Source of the DNA: Candidatus Bacteroides pullicola
Lineage (GTDB): Bacteria; Bacteroidota; Bacteroidia; Bacteroidales; Bacteroidaceae
NCBI GenBank assembly: GCA_019115825.1
Contig: DXCV01000033.1
Span: 1-64,000, forward strand
DNA: 64,000 nt
Direction of reading: 5' to 3'
Below are positions 36,928 through 44,934 of the stretch, in pieces. The notes below the pieces were generated by a model. It did not search any database. It was not told the origin of the DNA and worked only from the letters and a program-made list of their open reading frames with translations. The position numbers were made by a program, and so were the translations under genes. Numbering within the stretch: position 1 is the stretch's first letter; each line of letters opens with the position of its first letter.

Positions 36928-37926
36928 ATGAAACAGCTTTCTCTCCTCCTGTCCCTCCTTCTGCTCTTTGCCTCGTGCATCCGCGAGGAGGAATACGACA
37001 ACAGCGCCGTCGGCAACTTCGAAGCGCTGTGGACGCTCATCGACGAACACTACTGCTACCTGGACTACAAGCAGATAGACTGGGATGCCATCCACGAGCA
37101 ATACCGCCGGCAGATAACGGACGATATGGGCAGTGACGCCCTCTTCGAGGTGCTGGGCAATATGCTGGCCGAGTTGCGCGACGGCCACGTCAACCTCTAC
37201 TCCGCCTGGAACACCGCCCGCTACTGGGACTGGTACCTGGACTATCCGCGCAACTTCAGCGAGGCGTTGATTGAAGATTACCTCGGACGCGACTACCGCA
37301 TCGGCGGCGGTGCCAGGTACACCATCCTCAAGGACAACATCGGCTACGTCTACTACCCCGACTTCTCCGCCGGCATCGGCGATGGCAACCTGGACGAGAT
37401 GCTGCTCTACCTCGGCGTATGCAACGGCCTTATCATCGACGTGCGCGGCAACGGCGGCGGCAACCTGACCACCTCGTCCAAGCTCGCCGCCCGCTTCACC
37501 AACGAGCGCGTCCATGTGGGATACCTGCAGCACAAGACCGGTCCCGGCCACAGCGATTTCTCCGACCCCGAGCCAATCTACATCGACCCGTCCGATGGCG
37601 TGCGCTGGCAGAAGCCTGTCGTCGTGCTGACCAACCGCCACAGCTACAGCGCGACCAACGACTTTGTCAACTCCATGCGCTGCTTCCCCCAAGTCACCCT
37701 CGTGGGCGACCGCACAGGCGGCGGGGGAGGTATGCCCTTCTCTTCCGAGCTGCCCAACGGCTGGGGCGTCCGCTTCTCCGCCAGTCCCACGCTGGATGCC
37801 GACGGCCAGCACATCGAGGACGGCATTGACCCCGACATCCATGTGGATATGACCGAGGAGGACGAGGCGCGGGGAGTGGATACCATTATCGAAACGGCGA
37901 GGAAAGCATTGAAAAACCGCACCTGA
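36928..37926 (+). CDS. S41-family C-terminal processing peptidase lipoprotein
   Basis: This 332-residue lipoprotein (lipobox FASC, Cys17) has an N-terminal tricorn-like helical region with the LAELRDGHVNLYS motif, and a C-terminal S41 serine peptidase core. Visible are GLIIDVRGNGGGNL, the catalytic Ser241 in HSYSATNDF and GDRTGGGGGMPFSSELPNG. A PDZ domain is short or degenerate. It acts in the cell envelope on unknown substrates. Confidence 0.88.
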   Translation: MKQLSLLLSLLLLFASCIREEEYDNSAVGNFEALWTLIDEHYCYLDYKQIDWDAIHEQYRRQITDDMGSDALFEVLGNMLAELRDGHVNLYSAWNTARYWDWYLDYPRNFSEALIEDYLGRDYRIGGGARYTILKDNIGYVYYPDFSAGIGDGNLDEMLLYLGVCNGLIIDVRGNGGGNLTTSSKLAARFTNERVHVGYLQHKTGPGHSDFSDPEPIYIDPSDGVRWQKPVVVLTNRHSYSATNDFVNSMRCFPQVTLVGDRTGGGGGMPFSSELPNGWGVRFSASPTLDADGQHIEDGIDPDIHVDMTEEDEARGVDTIIETARKALKNRT

Positions 37927-37949
37927 TTCGTCAACTTCCTCGCCGAAAC

Positions 37950-37981
37950 TTTGCCGGAAACGAAAAATCTCCGTATCTTTG
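37950..37981 (+). promoter_or_regulatory. Promoter of tRNA-Leu
   Basis: TTTG (37950-37953), 20-bp spacer, TATCTTTG (37974-37981): a textbook Bacteroides promoter, with the mature tRNA starting 24 bases further on. Confidence 0.8.
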
Positions 37982-38004
37982 CGCCCGTTCACACTAAACT
38001 TGTT

Positions 38005-38086
38005 GCGGGTGTGGCGTAATTGGCAGCCGCGCCAGACTTAGGATCTGGTGCCGAAAGGCGTGCAGGTTCGAGTCCTGTCACCCGCA
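38005..38086 (+). tRNA. tRNA-Leu (anticodon TAG)
   Basis: The 7-bp acceptor stem GCGGGTG pairs with CACCCGC (38079-38085), with discriminator A. The anticodon stem CCAGA/TCTGG encloses a loop with TAG, which reads CUA/CUG-type Leu codons. A long variable arm (TGCCGAAAGGCG) marks a class II tRNA, and the T-arm has GGTTCGAGTCC. The CCA end is not encoded. Confidence 0.95.
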
Positions 38087-38123
38087 CAAAGATACGGAGT
38101 AAAAACGCTTGCGTCGTCCTTCT

Positions 38124-38546
38124 TCACTTCACCCTAATCCACATCATCTCCCCCTCCGGCCTCTCCGCCAGACGCTTCATCAGTCGTTGCAGCCACTGGC
38201 GCGAATCGAACAACCGTCCGGGATAATGCTTCAAGGTATGGCCCACCAGGATGCACCCCTCGGTGTCCTCCGCTGTGTTGCCTGCATGGATGCGTATGCC
38301 CTCGAAACCGCGCACATGGAGCAGCAGCGGCAGCCACTTCCCGCCGAACTTCGGCGAGCGGGTGATGAACAGCGGATAATACCCTTCGGGAATGGCCGTC
38401 CGGCCGGGTATCTTGATCTCTTTTCCGCGCGGAGGTATGTCGCGCCACGTCGGTTCAAGCGTGTTGCAGAAGGGTTTCCCCTCTATCGAGAGGATACCCA
38501 AGGTGTAGTACTTTCGCTTCTTAGTTCGCTTTAAGGTCAATTCCAT
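38124..38546 (-). CDS. DUF5675-family protein
   Basis: This 140-residue protein has the DUF5675 pattern: a start like MELTLKRTKKRKYYTLGIL, then NTLEPTWRD, IPEGYYPLFITRSPKFGGKWLPLL and RIHAGNTAEDTEGCILVG. The HxGN...GCI arrangement recalls L,D-transpeptidase or peptidase active sites, but no activity is proven. Its start overlaps the end of the primase-like gene by 26 bp. In Bacteroides this family often travels with VirE/DUF3987, HU-like and smalltalk genes. Confidence 0.85.
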   Translation of the reverse strand: MELTLKRTKKRKYYTLGILSIEGKPFCNTLEPTWRDIPPRGKEIKIPGRTAIPEGYYPLFITRSPKFGGKWLPLLLHVRGFEGIRIHAGNTAEDTEGCILVGHTLKHYPGRLFDSRQWLQRLMKRLAERPEGEMMWIRVK

Positions 38547-40953
38547 TGCTGCGGTATTTTAGTTTTTGATAACTGTGATCTGTGATAATTGTGATGTATC
38601 CTCTGAGTTTCCACTGGCTCAGCATGTGCGAAGTGCCTTTTGCATCCATCCCTTGCATCAGCCGAAGTCGTTCGGCATCGGCTGTGGTGAACTCATCGGG
38701 TAACAGTTCCAACAAGTTGCGTGGGCCGGTATGTATTTTCCTTCCGCACATCGCTTCTTGGTTGGCCGCCTCGATGGCCTCACCGAAAAACTCCATCTTG
38801 CACCACATATCATATTGCAACGACCAGCGCACAAAGTCCTCCAACGTCTTGTCCCACGTGCAGCCCTGCGCCACATACAGTACACACGCCTTCAGGTAGG
38901 CTATCACATTGGCGCGGAAGCTCAGATTTTCGTACACCCGGCTTTGCGAGAGGCGGGCAAACTCGGCATTCTCCTCGCACAATTTTTTCGCCAACTTGTA
39001 TGCTTCGGGGCAATCTACCAATCCCGTGGCACGCACCAAGTTTTCGATATATGGACGCAATTCCTCGTCAAATGCGGCGTCATACGTGCCATAGACCGGC
39101 ATATCCGCACCGATTTCGCGCTCGGGGATGGTGCAGAAGTTGATGCGCGAGATGGGACCGTCCGTCAAGACCTTGGAGAAATAGCGCTTGCCTTTCTGGA
39201 TAGTTGTCGCGGCATTCCAGTTGAAGCGGATGGTAACTTTTTCTGTCACGCTCTGCGAACCTACGCGCGTCTGTCCGTAGCGGTTGCCGGGGTCGAACGC
39301 CAGACACATAATCTGGAATTGCTGTCCGCCCTTTCCGCTTCCCCGCAAGGCGTCGAATTGGTCTATCTCATTCAATTTTGTGTACAGGAAGTGTCCGTCC
39401 GCCTCTGCCGTGCGCATGACGAATGCCGGGTTGGTCATATCCGCATCAATCTCCTGAATGATAAGGCCTTCCGGGCGTTGCCGTTTGTCCTTGTTTGCGC
39501 CCTTCGAGTTGACTTCCTGCTTCCATTGCCGCTCACGTTCGAGGTTGCGTGCGTCGCGCTCGCGGATGTCCGCCATGATGCGGTTGATGGGTTCGCTGAT
39601 GCAATCCTTGCCCGCTCCGGTGCCTGCCATAAGGACGTTCATCAGCGTGGCCTCGTGCTCCACATTGTCAATGTATTTGAAGCGGACGCGGTGCAGGTGT
39701 GCGGCCAGCGAAGGGAAGACGGCGTGCGCCACGGCAGGTTTGTAGAGGTCCGGCGTGCGGCTGACCAGCAGCTTGATGAGCGGCGGTAATTTTTTCGGCA
39801 TGGGAGGGGCCCCCTCAACTCCCCCCGAGGGGGAGCTTATGGATACCCCCGCCGTATCGGGCTTCCCCCCGTATGGGGGGATTGAGGGGGGCTGTTGGAT
39901 TGAGGGGGGCTGTGGGTTGCAGCGTTCCACCGCTTCCTGCATCATCTTCGGCATTCCGCACCATTGCGCCGTGCAGGCAGAGTGTATTAGGCTTTTCATT
40001 TCCTCTTCACCCAATCCATAGCGCGGCATGATTTTCAACAAAAGCTCCTCATTATTGTCCGTGATGTGGCGCAAATGATACGCTAATCTGTGCAGCTTCG
40101 TGTTGCGCTCACCCTCCGCAGGTTCGCCACCGGCGAGGATGAACCATTGTTTGATAATTTCTGAATACGGGATGCCTTTGAAGGTATCCAAATTCCCCTC
40201 CTCCGGGGAGGAGGGGTGGCCAACGGCCGGGGTGGTAGCGGCAGCAACCAACGCAATATTCCCCGCGAGCGACTTCGCTACCACCTCCCCCTTCGGGTAC
40301 TTACCCCCTCCTTGCTCCCCCGTTTCCCGGGGGAGGGCAACCTCCTCGGAGGAGGAGAATTGAGTTACCTCGTTGCGTGCGGCAACCTCCGCGGAAAACA
40401 ACCGTTCCTCGTCAATATACAGGATATACTCCTCCGGCACCGCGAACGATGACCGTGCCAAGTCCTTGACGCTCTGGTCATAATTCGGGTCGTTCAACTG
40501 CTGCGACATCCAGCGTTGCGCCCCTGCCAAGTCCATGCCCGGCGGGATGACAAACACCAGGCGCAGCCCCTCGCGCGAGGGCGTGATGTGCGCCAGGACG
40601 ATGCCCAACTCCTCCCTGCGCTCCTCGACGACGTGCTCATAATACTCCCACGGTGCTTCCAGGTGGTCGATGTCATACATGGAGAGGCCGGTGGGCACGG
40701 CGTCCGCATTCAGCCTCCGTCCGCCGGGGAAAGTGGCGTGGAATGTAAATATCGGCAACCGCTTCTTCTCACGGTTTTTCAATTCCTCAAACTCTTCTTT
40801 TGCCAGTTCTCCCCGCTTCCATTGTTCCCAGGCGTCGGCGATGCCTGCACAGACCGTGGCCACGTAGTCCGAGCGCACGGCTTTCCAAAACAGTTCCGGG
40901 GTGCAGGTGCGCACCTCGCGACTTCTAACGTTGTTTGATATTCCGAATGACAT
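38521..40953 (-). CDS. VirE_N/BT4734-like plus DUF3987 primase-like protein with embedded repeats
   Basis: This 810-residue protein has an N-terminal VirE_N/BT4734-type domain (about residues 1-200, primase-like: FTFHATFPGGRRLNADAVP, LSMYDIDHL, ITPSREGLRLVFV). A long low-complexity linker follows, then a DUF3987 ATPase/helicase-like domain with a Walker-A-like AGTGAGKDCI and GGQQFQIMCLAFDPGNRYG. It is probably a replication or phage-like primase-helicase of chromosomal islands; function unproven. The linker is written in palindromic C/G-rich repeats at 39802-39920 and 40196-40360. The 3' end carries a TGTGATAACTGTGA-type repeat also found near 49.7 kb. Confidence 0.85.
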   Translation of the reverse strand: MSFGISNNVRSREVRTCTPELFWKAVRSDYVATVCAGIADAWEQWKRGELAKEEFEELKNREKKRLPIFTFHATFPGGRRLNADAVPTGLSMYDIDHLEAPWEYYEHVVEERREELGIVLAHITPSREGLRLVFVIPPGMDLAGAQRWMSQQLNDPNYDQSVKDLARSSFAVPEEYILYIDEERLFSAEVAARNEVTQFSSSEEVALPRETGEQGGGKYPKGEVVAKSLAGNIALVAAATTPAVGHPSSPEEGNLDTFKGIPYSEIIKQWFILAGGEPAEGERNTKLHRLAYHLRHITDNNEELLLKIMPRYGLGEEEMKSLIHSACTAQWCGMPKMMQEAVERCNPQPPSIQQPPSIPPYGGKPDTAGVSISSPSGGVEGAPPMPKKLPPLIKLLVSRTPDLYKPAVAHAVFPSLAAHLHRVRFKYIDNVEHEATLMNVLMAGTGAGKDCISEPINRIMADIRERDARNLERERQWKQEVNSKGANKDKRQRPEGLIIQEIDADMTNPAFVMRTAEADGHFLYTKLNEIDQFDALRGSGKGGQQFQIMCLAFDPGNRYGQTRVGSQSVTEKVTIRFNWNAATTIQKGKRYFSKVLTDGPISRINFCTIPEREIGADMPVYGTYDAAFDEELRPYIENLVRATGLVDCPEAYKLAKKLCEENAEFARLSQSRVYENLSFRANVIAYLKACVLYVAQGCTWDKTLEDFVRWSLQYDMWCKMEFFGEAIEAANQEAMCGRKIHTGPRNLLELLPDEFTTADAERLRLMQGMDAKGTSHMLSQWKLRGYITIITDHSYQKLKYRSNGIDLKAN
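39802..39920. repeat. C/G-rich palindromic and tandem repeat inside the primase-like gene
   Basis: Runs such as CTCCCCCCGAGGGGGAG and CCCCCCGTATGGGGGG alternate, ending in an 18-bp unit repeated twice (39881-39898, 39899-39916). In frame it encodes a Pro/Ser/Gly-rich linker (PPSI, QQPPSI, PPYGGKP). It resembles the palindromes in the intergenic stretch at 40965-41095. Confidence 0.8.
40196..40360. repeat. Second palindromic repeat block inside the primase-like gene
   Basis: A 22-base palindrome (CCCCTCCTCCGG/GGAGGAGGGG, 40196-40217) is followed by similar C-rich and G-rich segments (CCTCCCCCTTCGGG, CCCCCGTTTCCCGGGGGAGG, CCTCCTCGGAGGAGG). The reading frame continues through it. Confidence 0.75.
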
Positions 40954-40964
40954 GATGATTAGGA

Positions 40965-41096
40965 GCCCCTCCCTACCTCCCCCGATGGGGAGGAGTTCAG
41001 AGCATTTTTTTGATTTATTAATCAGTTATTATTATACATAATTCTCTCAGATGGTTGTAACGGGTCCCCTCCCCTTCGGGGGGAGGAGGGAGGGGG
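40965..41096. repeat. Intergenic C/G-rich palindromic repeats
   Basis: CCTCCCCCGATGGGGAGG (about 40976-40993) and CCCCTCCCCTTCGGGGGGAGG (about 41067-41087) flank an AT-rich centre. They lie between the primase-like gene and the 104-residue gene. Each can form a stable stem-loop, and they match the blocks embedded in the gene next to them. Confidence 0.7.
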
Positions 41097-41411
41097 CTAT
41101 TCCCACGCTCCTCCGAACACATTATCCACGAAATCCGAGGCCTGCCGGCTCTCCTCCTCGATGGCCTGTGCGGGCAGGATGTCCGCCTCGTCAAGGTTCA
41201 CTACGAGAGAGAGGCGCACGTTTTTCTTGCTCACGCTGGCCCGTCCGTGGGGCAACTTCATATAGAGGCTTCCCGGCTGGGAACAGGATTTGTTGTGTTC
41301 GTTGAAGTTGCCTTCCGTGGGACTGGTCAGTCCGATGGTGCCTTGGATGCGGCTTCCGCCCGAGATAAGACGCTTGTAGGCAGCGTCGCTAAGTTGTAAA
41401 GTAATATTCAT
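41097..41411 (-). CDS. Hypothetical protein, 104 residues, of the primase cassette
   Basis: No family was recognised. The protein begins NITLQLSDAAYKRLISGGSRIQGTIGL, has a basic middle (YMKLPHGRASVSKKNVRLSLVV) and an acidic C-terminus (EEESRQASDFVDNVFGG). The predicted beta-rich N-terminus and acidic tail would suit a single-stranded nucleic-acid-binding protein with a partner-recruiting tail, but this is only a guess. It is co-directional with its neighbours. Confidence 0.6.
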   Translation of the reverse strand: MNITLQLSDAAYKRLISGGSRIQGTIGLTSPTEGNFNEHNKSCSQPGSLYMKLPHGRASVSKKNVRLSLVVNLDEADILPAQAIEEESRQASDFVDNVFGGAWE

Positions 41412-41432
41412 AATGGTTAATGGATAATGGTT

Positions 41433-41714
41433 TCACGCCAGGCGTGCGATGTAGATTTGGTTCTCGTAGCGCGTCGCCCCGTTCTTGTCCTGGTAGGCGC
41501 GTTGGCGGATGGTGGCCTGCACCGTGTGCAGCATGGCGGGGTCCAGCTCGGGGCAGCTGAGGGCGGCGTCGCCCGTCATTTCGGCATAGAACTCGTCGAT
41601 GCCGTCCGTCAGCAGGAAGCCGCGGCTGTGGAAGGTGCGTTGCGTGCCGTCCTGCGCGGTGTAGGTGCGGGAGGCGAGGGGGTGTTGCTTGATGATGCGT
41701 ACAAGTTTTTCCAT
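41433..41714 (-). CDS. Hypothetical protein, 93 residues, of the primase cassette
   Basis: No family was recognised. The sequence alternates short beta-strand-like stretches (TYTAQDGTQRTFHSRGFLLTDG, HTVQATIRQRAYQDKNGATRYENQIYIARL), which suggests a small beta-barrel such as an OB fold. It lies 21 bp upstream of the 104-residue gene and is probably its first co-transcribed partner. Confidence 0.6.
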   Translation of the reverse strand: MEKLVRIIKQHPLASRTYTAQDGTQRTFHSRGFLLTDGIDEFYAEMTGDAALSCPELDPAMLHTVQATIRQRAYQDKNGATRYENQIYIARLA

Positions 41715-41893
41715 ACGAATTTAAAGTTTGATGGGTTGTCCGTAGCACTATTGCCACGGCTTCTGAATGCGAAATTACGCAAGGGGCTTCATGGATTGAT
41801 TTTCCGGCGGCAAGATATTTTCCTCTTGTCCAACAAGTCCAACCGTTTGGCCGTGTCTTGTCCGGCGAGTCCAAGCCATTGTCCAACTACCAA

Positions 41894-41955
41894 CAAAAAA
41901 ATCCCATTACCTTCAGAGTTGAGGAGGCCTCTTCAGGGTAATGGGAATCTTTTTT
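41894..41955. terminator. Bidirectional hairpin terminator after the five-gene operon
   Basis: An A-run (41895-41901), the stem TCCCATTACC...GGTAATGGGA and a T-run (41949-41955) form a hairpin with T-tracts on both strands. On the minus strand it ends the operon that runs from 49.4 to 42.0 kb. The loop contains an extra small stem (GAGGAGGCCTCTTC). Confidence 0.85.
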
Positions 41956-41972
41956 GCAGGAGGTGACCCGGC

Positions 41973-43010
41973 CTATTGCTGGCTCTTCTCCTTGTCCATC
42001 CTTTGTTTCAGATCCACGAGCTTTTTGTACAGTCCTGTGTAGGCTATGGAATATATACGCTCCATTTTAGCTTGTTCCATTTGCAGGTATTTGCGTTTGG
42101 CCCACATGTCTTGGAGAGTTATTATCGTTTTGGCTTTTCCGTATCTCCATAGTCTTTTTTCTTCGGAGATTGACTTGGCAAGATGTCGTTTGTATTTGTT
42201 CCACTCATCGGAGCTGGCTATTGAAAAGACGGTGGGATACCAATCCAACATTTGGTCTATGAAGGAGGTGACGGCAAAGTTGTTTTTTCCTACGCGGGCT
42301 TCTTCAATGGCCTTCACGATGTAATACCATTCCCCCTGCACGCCGGGATTGATTCGCATCTCTTGCGGTGTCCCATATATTATGGAAGCGTCTCCTGTAT
42401 CAATGGCAGCGGCAATGGTTGAACGTAGTGCGATTAACTTCCTGTTTGTGTCAAACAAGCGTTCATTGAATATCAGATTTTTCAGCAGGTCTTCTTCTTC
42501 TCCTTCTTCATGGTCTTCTTCGGCAGAGGCAGGCGTGCCGAAGTGGATGTCCCCATTGATGTTGAAAAAAAATTTCGTTGTATGGCCAGGGGCATTTTTC
42601 TTCTCATGTATTATTTTCGTCAGCAAATCATCTATTGTCTTTGTCAAACAATACCAGGAAAAGAATCCGTCAAGTTCTTCTTGATTGATATGTCCATCGC
42701 ACAGGAAATTCCATTTGTATATGAATTTGATGCAATCGAAGTCGCCCTTGTCCAAGTCGAAACAGCTTTTCCAGATGAGATAAAATTCCCTGCTTTCGCA
42801 ATCTTTGGCAATGCTTGCGCGTTTGTCACGAAGCACCCGTGTGAGTTCCTCTACATCATTGGGGGAAACCCGCATCTTCAGTTCGCGCCAGAATGCTGTA
42901 AGCACTTTTTTCCAGGATTCTGAGGCCACATAGGTCAATTTGTATCTTTGGAAAAAACCTTCGTAATCATGGTTTTGCAATGCCGGATATTTATCTTTCC
43001 GCTCATCCAT
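41973..43010 (-). CDS. Unknown protein, last gene of the NurA/HerA/GHKL/radical SAM operon
   Basis: No family was recognised in this 345-residue protein. It is mostly helical, has aromatic-rich patches (FFSWYCLTKTIDDLL, EWYYIVKAIEEAR) and an acidic central loop (AEEDHEEGEEEDLLK) after FFFNINGDIHFGTP. The C-terminus is a basic helix (KKLVDLKQRMDKEK). The ATG at 43010 overlaps the radical SAM stop by 8 bp (ATGGATGA); a longer frame to 43040 is open but less likely. The overlap implies coupled translation with the radical SAM enzyme and a shared task. Confidence 0.85.
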   Translation of the reverse strand: MDERKDKYPALQNHDYEGFFQRYKLTYVASESWKKVLTAFWRELKMRVSPNDVEELTRVLRDKRASIAKDCESREFYLIWKSCFDLDKGDFDCIKFIYKWNFLCDGHINQEELDGFFSWYCLTKTIDDLLTKIIHEKKNAPGHTTKFFFNINGDIHFGTPASAEEDHEEGEEEDLLKNLIFNERLFDTNRKLIALRSTIAAAIDTGDASIIYGTPQEMRINPGVQGEWYYIVKAIEEARVGKNNFAVTSFIDQMLDWYPTVFSIASSDEWNKYKRHLAKSISEEKRLWRYGKAKTIITLQDMWAKRKYLQMEQAKMERIYSIAYTGLYKKLVDLKQRMDKEKSQQ

Positions 43011-44934
43011 TATTCTCAACTGACTGTCTTGACGCATCAAATTCTTTCTTTAATTGATATAATTTAGACTTATGGTTTGCAATCTCGCTCCGATAGTTTT
43101 TGTAGAAGGTCAGAATTTCCCTGAACTTCTTGTTGTCGGTCAACTCTTCTATGTGGTTGAAGTCATTGTCATAAATAAGGGGCAGAAGTTCTTCTCTTTC
43201 TTTGTCAGACAATGCTTCCATGGACTCGCGCCATTTTTGTGTATATCCCAAGTGTTCAAAGAAGTAGCGGAACAACAGGAACGTTTCGGGCATGGTCAAT
43301 AGTTCCATGAATTCGTTTTCGTCCTTGCCAAAGGCTTTTTCAAAGAAAGATTTTCCTTTCCCTATTTTCCCTTTGGTAGCGTTCAGGATGACTTGCACGG
43401 CCCGGATATATTTTTTGTTCCAATGGATGCCTATGAAGTCCCGGTCGTGGCTATGTTCCCCGTTTATCGGATGGTACTTCATGGGAAAAGAATAGATGTT
43501 CACCTTCATCTTCTCGCACAAGTCTACGTTGATGCGCATCCTGTGATACAGGTCTGTAGGTTTGTCCTGGTAGTTGTAGAGCAAATAGTTCGAAAAATTC
43601 TTTATGCCCCGATCCCGGCTCATTGTCAATGCCCGCACGTAGGATTGCTCCGTCTTGACGTCGTCAAAGGCTATCCGGAGTGGACGTATGGGGATTTGGG
43701 CCAATAATCCGACCCTTTCCTCGTTGAACAAACGAGCATCTACGCCTTGGTTGAAATCCACATAGCGCAATCTGCCCTTGCTTTTGCCAGGCGCATACTT
43801 CTTGTCAAAATACGGTGCGAAGTTCTTGTAAGTCGCTATCAAGGCTTCGCGCGAGCAAGTCTCCAAGTGGAGCAGTCCGTTTTGTTCCCGCAGTTTGTAG
43901 ATGTTCATCCGTTCGTCTTCGTCCAGCAGTTTGCATTCGTTGATGGCCTGCAGCAGTTTGAAGGTCTTTTTGGTATAGGCCCGGTCGTTCAGCCTCAGGC
44001 GCAGGTTGCGTATGGCAATGTCATATTGGTTCGGCTCCACGAATTTGGATCCCGGCGTGAAACCGCATTTCTTTATGTCATCTATGATTGCAGGCAGTTG
44101 TTTGGAAGCCAATACATTGTTATCCATCAGCAATAAGTTCTGCTGCTCTCCGTACAAGCGACGCGTGCGCTCGATGCGTTCGACAAGAGGTATGTATTCC
44201 TGATACTGGGGTTCCAACGTCCATACAGCACAAAACGGGCATCGGCGGATGCAACCGCGCGTGGCATAGCCATAGTATGCGTCGCTATCGGGATATACAT
44301 AGTCTATTTCGTCCAGGATGGAATAATCCAAAGGCAGTTCGTCTATGACATACGGGTTGTCGGCATCTATGTCCTGGTAGGGCGTATGAAGCGTCCCGCG
44401 ATGAGGCTTGATGCCTGTTGCCGCTTCTATCTCTTCGGGTTGAATGGTAGCCAGCACCCCGCCTACCATCAGGTTGGCAGGATCTTTCACCATGGTTTTG
44501 GCAAATTCGATGGTTTCTATCGTGATGTCCCAGTAGAATGTGAACAACGTGGTGACACCTACCCAATCCCAACGGGGATGCATTTTGTACTCGCCGCTGT
44601 GATAAAACTTCTTGTAATGTTCCAGCCAAGGGTAGATGAAGATGGACATCCTTGAATCATCTACTTTGATTTTTTCCAGATCTTCCTTTTTCCTGTATCT
44701 GATATAGGTTCCTATCTGGGAGAGGCGGCGTTTCCAGTCTATCGCATCATCTACCTTGCTCAGTTGCGTCACACATTCTTCCGCTATCTGATTTACGATA
44801 AATGCGTTCAAATCTCCCTTGTAGAATACCACGTCATCACCACGCAGGCGGAAATAAGTGGCCAGCTTCATCAAGCCGATGGGTGGGAATTTGTTCTTGT
44901 AATTGGGCTCTAATAATAATACTCTGCGGTTCAT
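43003..44934 (-). CDS. Radical SAM enzyme of the five-gene operon
   Basis: This 643-residue radical SAM protein carries the [4Fe-4S] motif Cys228-x3-Cys232-x2-Cys235 (GCIRRCPFC). The N-terminal region (VLLLEPNYKNKFPPIGLMKLATYFRLRGDDV) has the layout of the cobalamin-binding-like domain of B12-type radical SAM enzymes. It lacks the DxHxxG B12 motif, so cobalamin binding is doubtful. The barrel follows (NLLLMDNNVLASK, RYVDFNQGVDARLF), then an approximately 200-residue helical extension not typical of the family. The start overlaps the GHKL gene stop by 4 bp. The substrate is unknown; DNA or a protein partner from the operon is possible. Confidence 0.88.
   Translation of the reverse strand: MNRRVLLLEPNYKNKFPPIGLMKLATYFRLRGDDVVFYKGDLNAFIVNQIAEECVTQLSKVDDAIDWKRRLSQIGTYIRYRKKEDLEKIKVDDSRMSIFIYPWLEHYKKFYHSGEYKMHPRWDWVGVTTLFTFYWDITIETIEFAKTMVKDPANLMVGGVLATIQPEEIEAATGIKPHRGTLHTPYQDIDADNPYVIDELPLDYSILDEIDYVYPDSDAYYGYATRGCIRRCPFCAVWTLEPQYQEYIPLVERIERTRRLYGEQQNLLLMDNNVLASKQLPAIIDDIKKCGFTPGSKFVEPNQYDIAIRNLRLRLNDRAYTKKTFKLLQAINECKLLDEDERMNIYKLREQNGLLHLETCSREALIATYKNFAPYFDKKYAPGKSKGRLRYVDFNQGVDARLFNEERVGLLAQIPIRPLRIAFDDVKTEQSYVRALTMSRDRGIKNFSNYLLYNYQDKPTDLYHRMRINVDLCEKMKVNIYSFPMKYHPINGEHSHDRDFIGIHWNKKYIRAVQVILNATKGKIGKGKSFFEKAFGKDENEFMELLTMPETFLLFRYFFEHLGYTQKWRESMEALSDKEREELLPLIYDNDFNHIEELTDNKKFREILTFYKNYRSEIANHKSKLYQLKKEFDASRQSVENNG

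Noticed and set aside
41389-41886. 165-codon minus-strand frame overlapping the 93-residue gene
   Set aside because: It overlaps a better-supported frame of the same strand, crosses non-coding repeat-like DNA and has unnatural composition.
43003-44934. B12-dependent methyltransferase reading of the radical SAM gene
   Set aside because: The N-terminal layout is similar but the DxHxxG cobalamin motif is not seen, so cobalamin dependence is not claimed.
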